Of a DNA stretch of 64,000 bases, positions 54,430-62,221 are shown in pieces. The stretch is from Endozoicomonas gorgoniicola. Lineage in GTDB: Bacteria > Pseudomonadota > Gammaproteobacteria > Pseudomonadales > Endozoicomonadaceae. Position numbers and translations under genes: made by a program. The notes under the pieces are model-generated. The model had not been told where the DNA came from. It made no database searches and was given only the letters and a program-made list of their open reading frames with translations. Numbering within the stretch: the stretch's first letter is position 1; the number at the start of each line of letters is the position of its first letter. The stretch covers positions 948,501 to 1,012,500 of the forward strand of contig NZ_JAPFCC010000001.1 in assembly GCF_025562715.2 (NCBI RefSeq), written 5' to 3'.

Positions 54430-54810
54430 GGTAGCCAGAAAGCAGGACAGTGATCTGCTTAATGATGCGCAATCACTGCTCGATACTCAATAGTTCAATT
54501 CGCTAATGAGCGGTTCTCTACAGTTCGTTTTCATACGGGTTGCTAATCTCTTTCAGCCAGCGTGTTGCGACTCCAGCCCCTTACGACGAAAGCGGTTTAA
54601 GTTTGAAGTACCACCAACAAACAAAACCAAAGTTAACCCTCAAAGAATCAGTATGATCCTGTCTCAAAAGTCACGACAGTTCACTATTATATTTTTACTA
54701 TGTACTGTAGTTCTAACACCTATGAACGACAGGTGTTTACAGTTAGTGGCTGGAGACGAAGCCTGACCCGGAGTTGGGCAGGCTTCCAGTTTAAACTAAT
54801 GTCGATGAAT
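54430..54810. other. Intergenic region with weak small ORF
   Basis: About 380 bases between recJ and the 132-residue gene. A plus-strand ORF from an ATG at 54653 to 54766 would give a 37-residue peptide with a hydrophobic stretch (FTIIFLLCTVVLTP), ending inside a terminator stem. No good ribosome site is seen, so it is not called as a gene. The rest should hold the recJ promoter. Confidence 0.4.
54758..54786. terminator. Hairpin terminator
   Basis: GAAGCCTG(A)CCC and GGGCAGGCTTC pair as an 11-bp stem with a one-base bulge, followed on the plus strand by CAGTTTAAACT. It lies 25 bases after the stop of the holC-downstream gene on the minus strand and could end that operon. Confidence 0.65.
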
Positions 54811-55209
54811 CTATGGTTCCCACGGCGAAGTGGGAGGTTCAGAGACCGGCTGGATTTCATCGAGCAGCTGTTCAAGATGACTGTTCAGCTCTTTGCTCAG
54901 GCGGCTTTCAATACGAACCAGCTCTTCATCAATCAGATTGCGAATCATGCGACGGCCTTCAGTGCGGAGCTGATGGCGCAGCTCGGTGGTACTGTCGTCA
55001 TTGTTATCGTTATCGTTAATGCTGCCGGGTTCACCCAGGTTAATCACGGCTACGGTTTGTCGCCCTGATTCTGCTGGTGTTTGTCCATCAATCACATCGG
55101 TCAGCACAGGGATGTTCTCGCTGGTCTTTTCGAATGCGCTGTTTTTATCCAGCAAAACTTTGAGACGTTCCAGTTCGTTTAACAGGTCGCTGGTTTTTTC
55201 AGTATTCAA
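54811..55209 (-). CDS. Hypothetical protein cotranscribed with holC
   Basis: A 132-residue acidic protein. The N-terminal half is helical (TSDLLNELERLKVLLDK), the centre is variable and Asp/Asn-rich (SINDNDNNDDS), and the C-terminal half is a predicted coiled coil (LRTEGRRMIRNLIDEELVRI; ESRLSKELNSHLEQLLDEI). A similarly placed small gene lies between holC and valS in Pseudomonas. Its start overlaps the holC stop by 4 bases (ATGA), so translation is coupled. Function unknown. Confidence 0.78.
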   Translation of the reverse strand: MNTEKTSDLLNELERLKVLLDKNSAFEKTSENIPVLTDVIDGQTPAESGRQTVAVINLGEPGSINDNDNNDDSTTELRHQLRTEGRRMIRNLIDEELVRIESRLSKELNSHLEQLLDEIQPVSEPPTSPWEP

Positions 55210-55643
55210 TGCTGACCTCCTGCAGAAATATCGTGCAGTTCAGGTTTAATACCGTCGGTTTTGTAATCACGAAATTTCTGCCTCAGGGCTTCTACAGGTC
55301 CGGGGCTCTTATCAACAATTTCGCAGGTACGATGGAAATTTTTATAAAAACCAGGAATACCAGACGCGAGGTTGATCAGCAGAGCGCCCTTAATGTTGCC
55401 GGGGTCGGTATGCCCCAGGGTGATGGGGGCATTGTTGTCATCACTTCTGATTTCATGGGGAAGAAAGCGATCTTCCCGCCACTCCCATAACAGTCGATCC
55501 ATGGTTTCGCACTGGATGGCATTGTCTGTATGAATGTGTACAGGCATACCGGAACGCCACGCCTTGTCAGTCAGGCGACAGGCGAAGTCTCGTACAGCCT
55601 TGGTAGACTGTTGTTGCAGCAGGTAGAAGGTAACTCGAGGCAT
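55206..55643 (-). CDS. holC: DNA polymerase III chi subunit
   Basis: A 145-residue subunit of the clamp loader that binds SSB. It begins MPRVTFYLLQQQSTKAVRDF and continues ACRLTDKAWRSGMPVHIHTD, WRE(D)RFLPHEI and PITLGHTDPGN, as in HolC. I start at the ATG at 55643, which gives the canonical N-terminus and length (E. coli 147); a frame open to 55811 is not conserved. Its usual upstream neighbour pepA is not present; an ATP-grasp gene diverges instead. Confidence 0.92.
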   Translation of the reverse strand: MPRVTFYLLQQQSTKAVRDFACRLTDKAWRSGMPVHIHTDNAIQCETMDRLLWEWREDRFLPHEIRSDDNNAPITLGHTDPGNIKGALLINLASGIPGFYKNFHRTCEIVDKSPGPVEALRQKFRDYKTDGIKPELHDISAGGQH

Positions 55644-55970
55644 CGTCAGAGTGTAATCGGAAACGGGCAGGGAGGAAAGGTTGAAACTGAAAGAGGACTC
55701 CCTGCGAAATAGCAGGGAGGTGAATTTCTTCAGCCCGTCAGGGTTGATATGTGCTATCTTCTTTCTGTCTCGTTGTAGACCTACCCTCGGGCAGAGGGGA
55801 AGTAATGTCAAACTAGCATCTCAAAGTTAAAGGCTTCAGTATCTGTAATTATGGGCAGGCTGGGTAGATGCCCTTCGGCAGTTACTTAACGTTGGTTCAT
55901 AAGATATCACTCAACCAGATTACCCTTTTTCCGTTCGCTCAAAAAGGTTCGTAGGTAGTATGGAGATAGT
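55644..55970. other. Divergent intergenic region
   Basis: About 330 bases between holC (minus) and the ATP-grasp gene (plus). Promoters of both must lie here. A CTCAACCAGATTACCC to TTTTTCC stretch near 55910-55932 and GGAG near 55963 precede the ATP-grasp start. No hairpin of note. Confidence 0.45.
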
Positions 55971-56861
55971 ATGAAGATCTGTATGGTTACAACCAAATTA
56001 GATTTTGCAGCTCAATCCATTCAGCGCATCAGGGAAGAAGCAAAGCACTTAGGTATCGAAGTTGATTTTGTTAAACCATCGGATCTTCAGTTTCAGGTAA
56101 AAGAAGGAACACTTTATTTTGGTAACAATGAGCTTTCCCGAGATCTTCCTGATGTGTTTTATTGCAAAACGGGTAGCTCAACGGTGACCTCTCATACGCT
56201 GAGCTGCATGCAGGCTCTTGAACTGTTCAGCGACACCAGAGTGCTTAACTCGTACCGATGTTTTGAAAAGTCCATGGATAAGTTTACGACTTATCTGTTT
56301 TTACAAAAAAATGGTGTCCCGACACCAGCAACGGTTCTGCTAAATGGACAGGTTGACTCGTCCCGAATCGCGGATGAACTGGGCTGGCCTCTGGTCTTTA
56401 AAGAAACCAGATCTGCACGCGGTCAATCCGTGGTTTTTGTTGATAACCAACATCAACTGGATGAACTCATTGGTCTTTATAACTCGGTAAGCAGAGAGGG
56501 GGCTCGTGCACTTGTGCAGCGTTGCTGTACAAAAAGTTTAGGTAAGGATATTCGTGTATTTGTCCTTGGGGGAAAGGCGTTTACTGCTGTTGAGCGAGAT
56601 GCGGGTGGAAAATCAAGAAGGGCTAATATCTCTCTCGGAGCATCCGTTCGGGCTATTGATATTGACTCACAGATGTCGAAAATTGTGGAGCAAACTTGTC
56701 AGGCTTTAGACTTCAGCCTGGGAGGGGTTGATTTGCTTTACGGTGACGAGGGTTACGAAGTCAGTGAAGTCAACTTAGCGGCTCGATTTGATCGAATAGA
56801 AAAACCGACAGGCCATAACTTAGCCCGTGAAACACTTCTCTTCTTATCTCAGTCCACTTAA
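55971..56861 (+). CDS. RimK-like ATP-grasp ligase
   Basis: A 296-residue ATP-grasp enzyme that joins an acid to an amine through an acyl phosphate. The central domain has WPLVFKETRSARGQSVVFVD (the ATP-binding lysine and the flexible loop), ALVQRCCTKSLGKDIRVFVL and GGKAFTAVERDAGGKSRRAN. The C-terminal metal-binding residues are in FSLGGVDLLYGDEGYEVSEV with N in SEVNLAARFDRIEKPTG. Like RimK it would add an amino acid to a peptide or small molecule. GGAGAT precedes the ATG at 55971. It is followed at once by an MFS exporter gene, so product and export may be linked. Confidence 0.83.
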   Translation: MKICMVTTKLDFAAQSIQRIREEAKHLGIEVDFVKPSDLQFQVKEGTLYFGNNELSRDLPDVFYCKTGSSTVTSHTLSCMQALELFSDTRVLNSYRCFEKSMDKFTTYLFLQKNGVPTPATVLLNGQVDSSRIADELGWPLVFKETRSARGQSVVFVDNQHQLDELIGLYNSVSREGARALVQRCCTKSLGKDIRVFVLGGKAFTAVERDAGGKSRRANISLGASVRAIDIDSQMSKIVEQTCQALDFSLGGVDLLYGDEGYEVSEVNLAARFDRIEKPTGHNLARETLLFLSQST

Positions 56862-56959
56862 AGAGCCGGGTTTGCGTAGAACGAACCTGTAAACTATCTT
56901 TGACCGTGTCTTTTGCAGGCTTGGCGCCGGACTTGACCCACTGTCATCGCCAATACGAA

Positions 56960-58174
56960 ATGACATTCAAGCTATCAATCAATTCTCAGATAAGGCTGGT
57001 TTTATTCGGTGAATTCCTGGTGATTACCTGCATCAGTATGACCGACCCTTATTGGCCCCTTATTCTGAAACTCTATCTTCCCGAACACAGTCATTCCAGT
57101 CTGGTTCTGTGGAGCACCGTCATTTATCTGGCTCCTTTTGTCGCCTCAGTGCTGGCCATACCGTTTTGGGGTTATATGGGGAGCTTTCTGGGTTATAAAA
57201 AAATGATCATTCGTTGTACAGTAGCGCTTGCTATTGTTCAGACGTTGCTGATTTTTACCGACCACATTGTCGAGATCTTTGTTCTTCGCCTTGTGCAGGG
57301 CGCATTTACTGGCTATACAGCCGTAGCGCAGGCATTTTTGGTCAGTAAAAAACCTGACGGAGAGCATAGCTTTTTAATTGGAAAAGTTCAGTCTATGATG
57401 GCAACCGGAACGATACTGGGGCCTGTCTTTGGTGGATTTATATCTCACTATTTTAATTATTATCTCATTTTCACTATTGCTTCAGTTACATTGTTTCTGT
57501 TAACCGTTGCTTGTGTTTTTTTTCTCTCAGAATCTCCCTTGATCAATAAAGGGAAGGATAAGGCTAAGTTAAAATTTAGCGTTTTTTTAAAATTATTAAC
57601 GCCATTTAACTCTTATTGTTATCTTTTGGTTGTCTCAACTAAAATACTCCGTCGAATGAGTGCCTCATTTTTTGCTCTTTATGTTATTGATCAATTAAGT
57701 GGTAATAATTTACAAACGGGCACTTTATATGCGGCTATGGCTGCAATGGTTTTTTTGGTGGCACCTATCTGGGGCAAAGTGGAAGACCGTCACAATAAAA
57801 ACGTCCGTTACCTTATATGCGGGCTTGTCATTGCACTGTTTTCAGCGGCTGCTGCTCAAGTTATTTACGGGTTCGCCCAGAATTTTGCTTCAGCGGTATG
57901 TGCCTCTGTTTTGTGGGGATGTGCCCTTGGGGTAACCAATACGCTGCCGTTATCGCTACTGACTCACCACCAGAAGGCATCTATGAAAGGTTTTGCCTTA
58001 AGTGTCGGAAGCAGTATGAATAGATTAGGAAATGTTTTTGGGATAGCTCTGGGTGGTTTTTTATATTGCTACTTTGGCTTTCAAGCCACATTCTTCAGCA
58101 TTGGAATTGGTTATTTGTTGATAGCTTTCATTTTTTGGTGCTGCCGGGGTGTTGTTCTTAATAACAAAGATTGA
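56960..58174 (+). CDS. MFS efflux transporter
   Basis: A 404-residue inner-membrane protein with about 12 hydrophobic segments in two halves. The intersegment motif after TM2 is IPFWGYMGSFLGYKKMIIRC, the usual MFS motif A pattern (GxxxDRxGxRR-like, modified). VLRLVQGAFTGYTAVAQAFL is motif B/C-like, typical of drug and metabolite exporters. The second half repeats the motif as PIWGKVEDRHNKNVRYLICG. The only ATG is at 56960; TTG at 56900 would add 20 residues. Codon composition is more AT-rich than in the neighbouring housekeeping genes. It probably exports the product of the preceding ligase (inference). Confidence 0.82.
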   Translation: MTFKLSINSQIRLVLFGEFLVITCISMTDPYWPLILKLYLPEHSHSSLVLWSTVIYLAPFVASVLAIPFWGYMGSFLGYKKMIIRCTVALAIVQTLLIFTDHIVEIFVLRLVQGAFTGYTAVAQAFLVSKKPDGEHSFLIGKVQSMMATGTILGPVFGGFISHYFNYYLIFTIASVTLFLLTVACVFFLSESPLINKGKDKAKLKFSVFLKLLTPFNSYCYLLVVSTKILRRMSASFFALYVIDQLSGNNLQTGTLYAAMAAMVFLVAPIWGKVEDRHNKNVRYLICGLVIALFSAAAAQVIYGFAQNFASAVCASVLWGCALGVTNTLPLSLLTHHQKASMKGFALSVGSSMNRLGNVFGIALGGFLYCYFGFQATFFSIGIGYLLIAFIFWCCRGVVLNNKD

Positions 58175-58333
58175 AAAAAGCCAAAGAACATAGAGAGCGA
58201 TCGACAACCCTGCGCTACCGAACGGCCGCAAAAGTATGAAGTTCGCTCCTTTTGAAATCCTTAAGGATGTTCCCGGTATTTCATTCAAAGTTAGTGCCAA
58301 ATGAGGTCGCCCGGGGTTGATGGTACAATGACT

Positions 58334-60052
58334 TTACAACTCTACGACCTGCACTTCTCCGGAAGGTATTTCTACAGCTGGTTCTTCAGAGGCGGAGTCG
58401 CCTCTATAACGATATTCAATACCCCTACCAGAGCTGAACAGCTTTTCATAGGGCAACCCGTGACCTTCCAGCTCCTTCCTAAGCCCGTCCCACTTGAGAG
58501 TTCTGGTTTTCAGGTCGAACACATTACTTAGCTTGAGTTGTATCTCATCATACGACTGGTCCATTCGGATGGACACGTTAAGAAAATCCTCATAGACATT
58601 CCAGCCGGATAGATAAATCTCCGTCATGTCATTCCAGGTTGCCGGAAAATGCATTTTCATGTAAATAACCATAAGATCTGTAAAGTGATCTTTCACAAGG
58701 GTGTTAAAACACTCTTGCCCATCCTCTTTCTTATTAATGTCTTCTGCACAATATATAAGGTACTGCTCTTTCCTCTTAGAACCGGATCGATAGAGTATAC
58801 GAAACTGAATATGCGCACCCTCGCCCACTTCCGTCCCCACATCTGTCGCAATGTTCGCATTTCCAACCTTTATGCCAACCACCTGCTCAAATGATCGTTT
58901 CAGAAACATAGCCAGCAAGCAGTCATTTTTCTGAAAAAAATCCTCAGGATCTTTATTGAGCTGGCTCATAGGGTAAGGACATGCCATTGATGGAGAATTT
59001 ACTGTGTCTCTACTGCCATGCGCAAAGCAAGATGGTCTCTTACACTGCACCAGCAGAGAGCCCTCCAGACTTTTCCAATCGCTATGCTCCCCGACATCCG
59101 TTGATGCGAAGGGAGCCCTGCATGACGGGCATTTTGGGTTGCCACCGGCTTGATTTACTATATCGTCAAGGCATTTTTTATGAATTACATGGCAACATTT
59201 CAGTAAGGATAAGACTTCAGAATGTCCCTCAGGTTTATAAGGTTCCAGGCAGACAGGGCATTCATCATTTTCTGACCGTGCAACCACATCTGATTGCCTT
59301 GTATAAGTGAGCTCATGGCAGGAAAAACCTTCACTCCCTGGTTCAGATGCCTCCCCATCTGCAGTATTGTGATCAGTAGCAGCTCCTCCACCTTCAGTAG
59401 CACCCGGCAAAATGCAAGAGATAAATCCGGACTGGATCGTCTGACACGCCGCTGCTGTCTCTGCCGAATACAAACTGGTATCTAAAGGAAAACTATCACT
59501 GCCATTAACAGATAACAGGCTAAAAGCCGGTGCAAGCTTTGAGTCGTCGCAGTTTTCATCCTCATCCTGACCGAGCCCAAGTCTGGACTCTATTTCCCGA
59601 CGCTCCTCTGGTGTGATGCCATCCTGGGATTGAAGATAAAAATAATGAGTATCTTCTGAAGCTTCTTCGCAGTTTATTATTATTTTCATCATCTGTTCAC
59701 GTTGAGCAATATCATCTTCAATCTTTTGTTTCTGTGCTGTTTGTTCTTTTAAAAATTTTCCCGGAGCATATAAACTCTGAGGCAGAAAATTCGTAGAAAC
59801 GTCAGAACCGTAATAGACATTTACACGCTGATCGTTGCTGGCTGCTTCAAAAAATTCCGGCAGAAACTTTTTTTCAGAACCGATAAAGAGAGCACCTGCC
59901 ACAAGTGCCAAAAGATTAGAGTTAGGGGCATATTCTGAAGCCTTAACGACATTTTTATCAACGGCAGTAATGCTCAGTAGCATCACGAAGAGCAAGCGCA
60001 AAAATTTCACTTCTAATTTAATGTGTTTCAAACAACAAATTCTATCTTTCAT
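58334..60052 (-). CDS. Exported protein with a RING-H2 zinc finger
   Basis: A 572-residue protein. A long basic n-region is followed by hydrophobic LRLLFVMLLSITAV (about 18-31), probably a signal peptide cut near residue 38. A predicted coiled coil lies at about 100-125. Residues 265-311 form a complete RING-H2 (C3H2C3) finger: C265-x2-C268, C286-x-H288, H291-x2-C294, C308-x2-C311, seen as ECPVCLEPY, KCCHVIHKKC and KCPSCRAPF. The C-terminal part (about 330-570) is unrecognised, with paired cysteines at C337 and C342 and many acidic residues. RING-H2 is the hallmark of eukaryotic E3 ubiquitin ligases, so the protein may act on host ubiquitination after export. A relic of a second copy lies upstream. 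Confidence 0.8.
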   Translation of the reverse strand: MKDRICCLKHIKLEVKFLRLLFVMLLSITAVDKNVVKASEYAPNSNLLALVAGALFIGSEKKFLPEFFEAASNDQRVNVYYGSDVSTNFLPQSLYAPGKFLKEQTAQKQKIEDDIAQREQMMKIIINCEEASEDTHYFYLQSQDGITPEERREIESRLGLGQDEDENCDDSKLAPAFSLLSVNGSDSFPLDTSLYSAETAAACQTIQSGFISCILPGATEGGGAATDHNTADGEASEPGSEGFSCHELTYTRQSDVVARSENDECPVCLEPYKPEGHSEVLSLLKCCHVIHKKCLDDIVNQAGGNPKCPSCRAPFASTDVGEHSDWKSLEGSLLVQCKRPSCFAHGSRDTVNSPSMACPYPMSQLNKDPEDFFQKNDCLLAMFLKRSFEQVVGIKVGNANIATDVGTEVGEGAHIQFRILYRSGSKRKEQYLIYCAEDINKKEDGQECFNTLVKDHFTDLMVIYMKMHFPATWNDMTEIYLSGWNVYEDFLNVSIRMDQSYDEIQLKLSNVFDLKTRTLKWDGLRKELEGHGLPYEKLFSSGRGIEYRYRGDSASEEPAVEIPSGEVQVVEL

Positions 60053-60136
60053 TTTTTAAACCACCACTACTGTAAGGTATTTTAGTTTTTTAAAAGTTCA
60101 GTTTAGAGGCCGGCAGTGACTGCTGGCACTATGACT

Positions 60137-60190
60137 TTACCTATCTACGATCTGCATTTCTCCAGAAGGTATTTCTACAGGAGGTTCTGT
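60137..60190 (-). pseudogene. Relic of a second copy of the RING gene 3' end
   Basis: The minus strand reads TEPPVEIPSGEMQIVDR and stop, matching the RING protein end EEPAVEIPSGEVQVVEL and stop. DNA is also alike: TTCTCC(A/G)GAAGGTATTTCTACAG occurs in both. Nothing upstream keeps the frame, so only the last ~17 codons survive. Confidence 0.75.
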
Positions 60191-60258
60191 TTGGCGGTGT
60201 ACTTTTTAATCTGATGCTCACTATTGCGACTTTCGATCACAGGTAGCTCCCCACACCA

Positions 60259-61734
60259 TCACCGCAGCTCAGCATTTAAAGCGGTATCGGAGTTAACAAT
60301 ACCGAAGAAGCTTCGCCTGAACTTACCTCTTTGGGTCAACAGCGAATCTGCCATCGTATCAATGGCGGTAATAGCCATCACGCTTTGTATGTAAGCCTCG
60401 ATGAGATCATCAAGTGCAACCCCCAGACGGTTGAAGTCGCGATTATCCATCAGCATGAGGCGCTCAGACTGGCTAATCCAACCCTGGTGTTCGTTGCGGA
60501 TGGATAAATTGGTACCCAGTATGTCCCATGAACTCATAGCCGGATCCAGTTCACCGACCAGCGGCGAGCGAGCCCGGCGTGCGTAAATGGCGAGAGGATA
60601 AAAGCCCTCAGGCGAAACGCCAACCATAAAACGCAGATCGGCTACATAGATGTGACCGTGCTTGTCAGGAATCGTTCCCAGATGGAAAAGACGCTCGAAG
60701 TCTCCATGTGACGACCAGTTGGAGTTACCGATCAGCGATTGAACAATGAAACGGTCATAGGGGAAGTCGAGTGTCATGAACTCCTTGAGTTCGGTCGAAG
60801 ACGTGATTGTGTATACACCTTGCCCCGCATTGGCGTAGGGAACTTTTACCACTCCGAATCCACCAAGCCTCTCGACCCACATAGGAACATCTTCCTTTGA
60901 AAGATCACTAATCGTATCAGGCGTGTGCAGCTGCAACCCACTGTTCCGGTGTTCTCTGTTGAAAAGCTCATAGGCTTTCGCTGCCAACATTTTGTTGCGC
61001 CCCCCTGCCAGACACACCAGGACTGGGTTGAGCATCAGCGTGCGCGTAACCGGAGGGATGCGAGTCCACGGCTTTTGGGTCACGTACCGCAATGCGGCAC
61101 GTATTGGCAGCCAGGCATCTTGCTTGCGGATTTGCAACACTCCATCGCCTGTGAAACCCACGCACAGGTTCGTATCGCCTTCGAAAAAGGGAACGAGATG
61201 AACAGGCTCGCCAGTGAGCTCCGCCATCACGGCGGCATAACCACTCGCCTCCATATAATTCTTGTCGTAAAGTACGGCCAAACCTCCGGGGGGCAAAGAG
61301 TGTCGGCGCAATGAAGGCAAGAAGGTGCGCATGATCAGGCGACCAAAACCACCAAACTCTTCCGCCTCGTGATACAACGGCATCGACTTTTGACCGCTGG
61401 GGGATGAATTTGTCTCTATAACAACGGTTCGTCTGGTGCCTGCATCTGTCTCTACCTGAAAAAGATCCGTTCCACCCCAGCGAAAATGACGAGGCACTGT
61501 ATTCAACAAATGAGTCACAGCCAGAGGATTGACCTCTGGATGCAGGTGGCAATATCGAGCGATGATCCGTTCATTACTCAGGGATAGGAAATAGCGCACC
61601 AGTGGGTGTATGCTGGCGTTCAGCACCCGGGGATAGTAGTGACGCTCGGCCTCGAAATCACCAGGCTGGAAGGTTTGAACTCCGTAGCCGCCAAAGGGTG
61701 TCACGAGAGGATCCACGAACTGCATCTTTTGCAT
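60259..61734 (-). CDS. Uncharacterised protein with ATP-grasp-like features
   Basis: A 491-residue protein without signal peptide or membrane segment. Clues to an ATP-grasp-like fold: RRTVVIETNSSPSGQKSMPL near residue 105, AVLYDKNYMEASGYAAVMAE, GGRNKMLAAKAYELFNREH, the strand-loop GGFGVVKVPYANAGQGVYTI (lysine and glycine-rich loop), FPYDRFIVQSLIGNSNWSSH and VADLRFMVGVSPEGFYPLAI. These are the right kind of blocks but not in an order I can match to a named family. The DNA is more GC-rich than its neighbours, and its 5' side is AT-rich, both suggesting transfer. Function unknown; an ATP-dependent ligase is the best guess. Confidence 0.65.
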   Translation of the reverse strand: MQKMQFVDPLVTPFGGYGVQTFQPGDFEAERHYYPRVLNASIHPLVRYFLSLSNERIIARYCHLHPEVNPLAVTHLLNTVPRHFRWGGTDLFQVETDAGTRRTVVIETNSSPSGQKSMPLYHEAEEFGGFGRLIMRTFLPSLRRHSLPPGGLAVLYDKNYMEASGYAAVMAELTGEPVHLVPFFEGDTNLCVGFTGDGVLQIRKQDAWLPIRAALRYVTQKPWTRIPPVTRTLMLNPVLVCLAGGRNKMLAAKAYELFNREHRNSGLQLHTPDTISDLSKEDVPMWVERLGGFGVVKVPYANAGQGVYTITSSTELKEFMTLDFPYDRFIVQSLIGNSNWSSHGDFERLFHLGTIPDKHGHIYVADLRFMVGVSPEGFYPLAIYARRARSPLVGELDPAMSSWDILGTNLSIRNEHQGWISQSERLMLMDNRDFNRLGVALDDLIEAYIQSVMAITAIDTMADSLLTQRGKFRRSFFGIVNSDTALNAELR

Positions 61735-62221
61735 AAGCAGAGACCATAAACTTTACAGAGTAAGCTAAGGAAGGTGTGAACAATTCACCAAGAATAGTCT
61801 ATAGCTTTCTGATCGTTTCCCGCACAAGTTAACCTGCTTCGGAAGTTAAGAATATCAACGCTGAAACGTCAACAGAGCTTGATATGTCAGAATCTCTGAA
61901 CGTACTGAAACAGCCGGGTTATTTTATCTGATAAATAATATTTCTGAAATCAGGCAGGGCGCGGTGTCTTTAGTTCCTATAAGAGCGATGTTGAAAGATT
62001 GTGAAGAATTGTTAATAGATAAAGGCTGTATTTGTCAATTTACCCTATTACCCACTATAACTAATGATCTTCTTATATTTTTAATCACCCAAGCTTATAG
62101 GTAATCAGATATATCCTATAAGCCTCAAGTATCAGAGATTTAATAAGTACATGGCTTTTTTATCGAGTATTTATCTTTTTTTAATCAGTGATCATAAAAT
62201 TAACAGGTTATTCATAGTCTT
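61735..62221. other. AT-rich intergenic region
   Basis: About 490 bases without a supported gene. It holds the inverted repeat CTTATAGG (62094-62101) / CCTATAAG (62115-62122), about 100 bases before the OPA-transporter start. The promoter for that gene probably lies between 62030 and 62220. The 5' region of the minus-strand gene at 61734 is here too. Confidence 0.5.
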
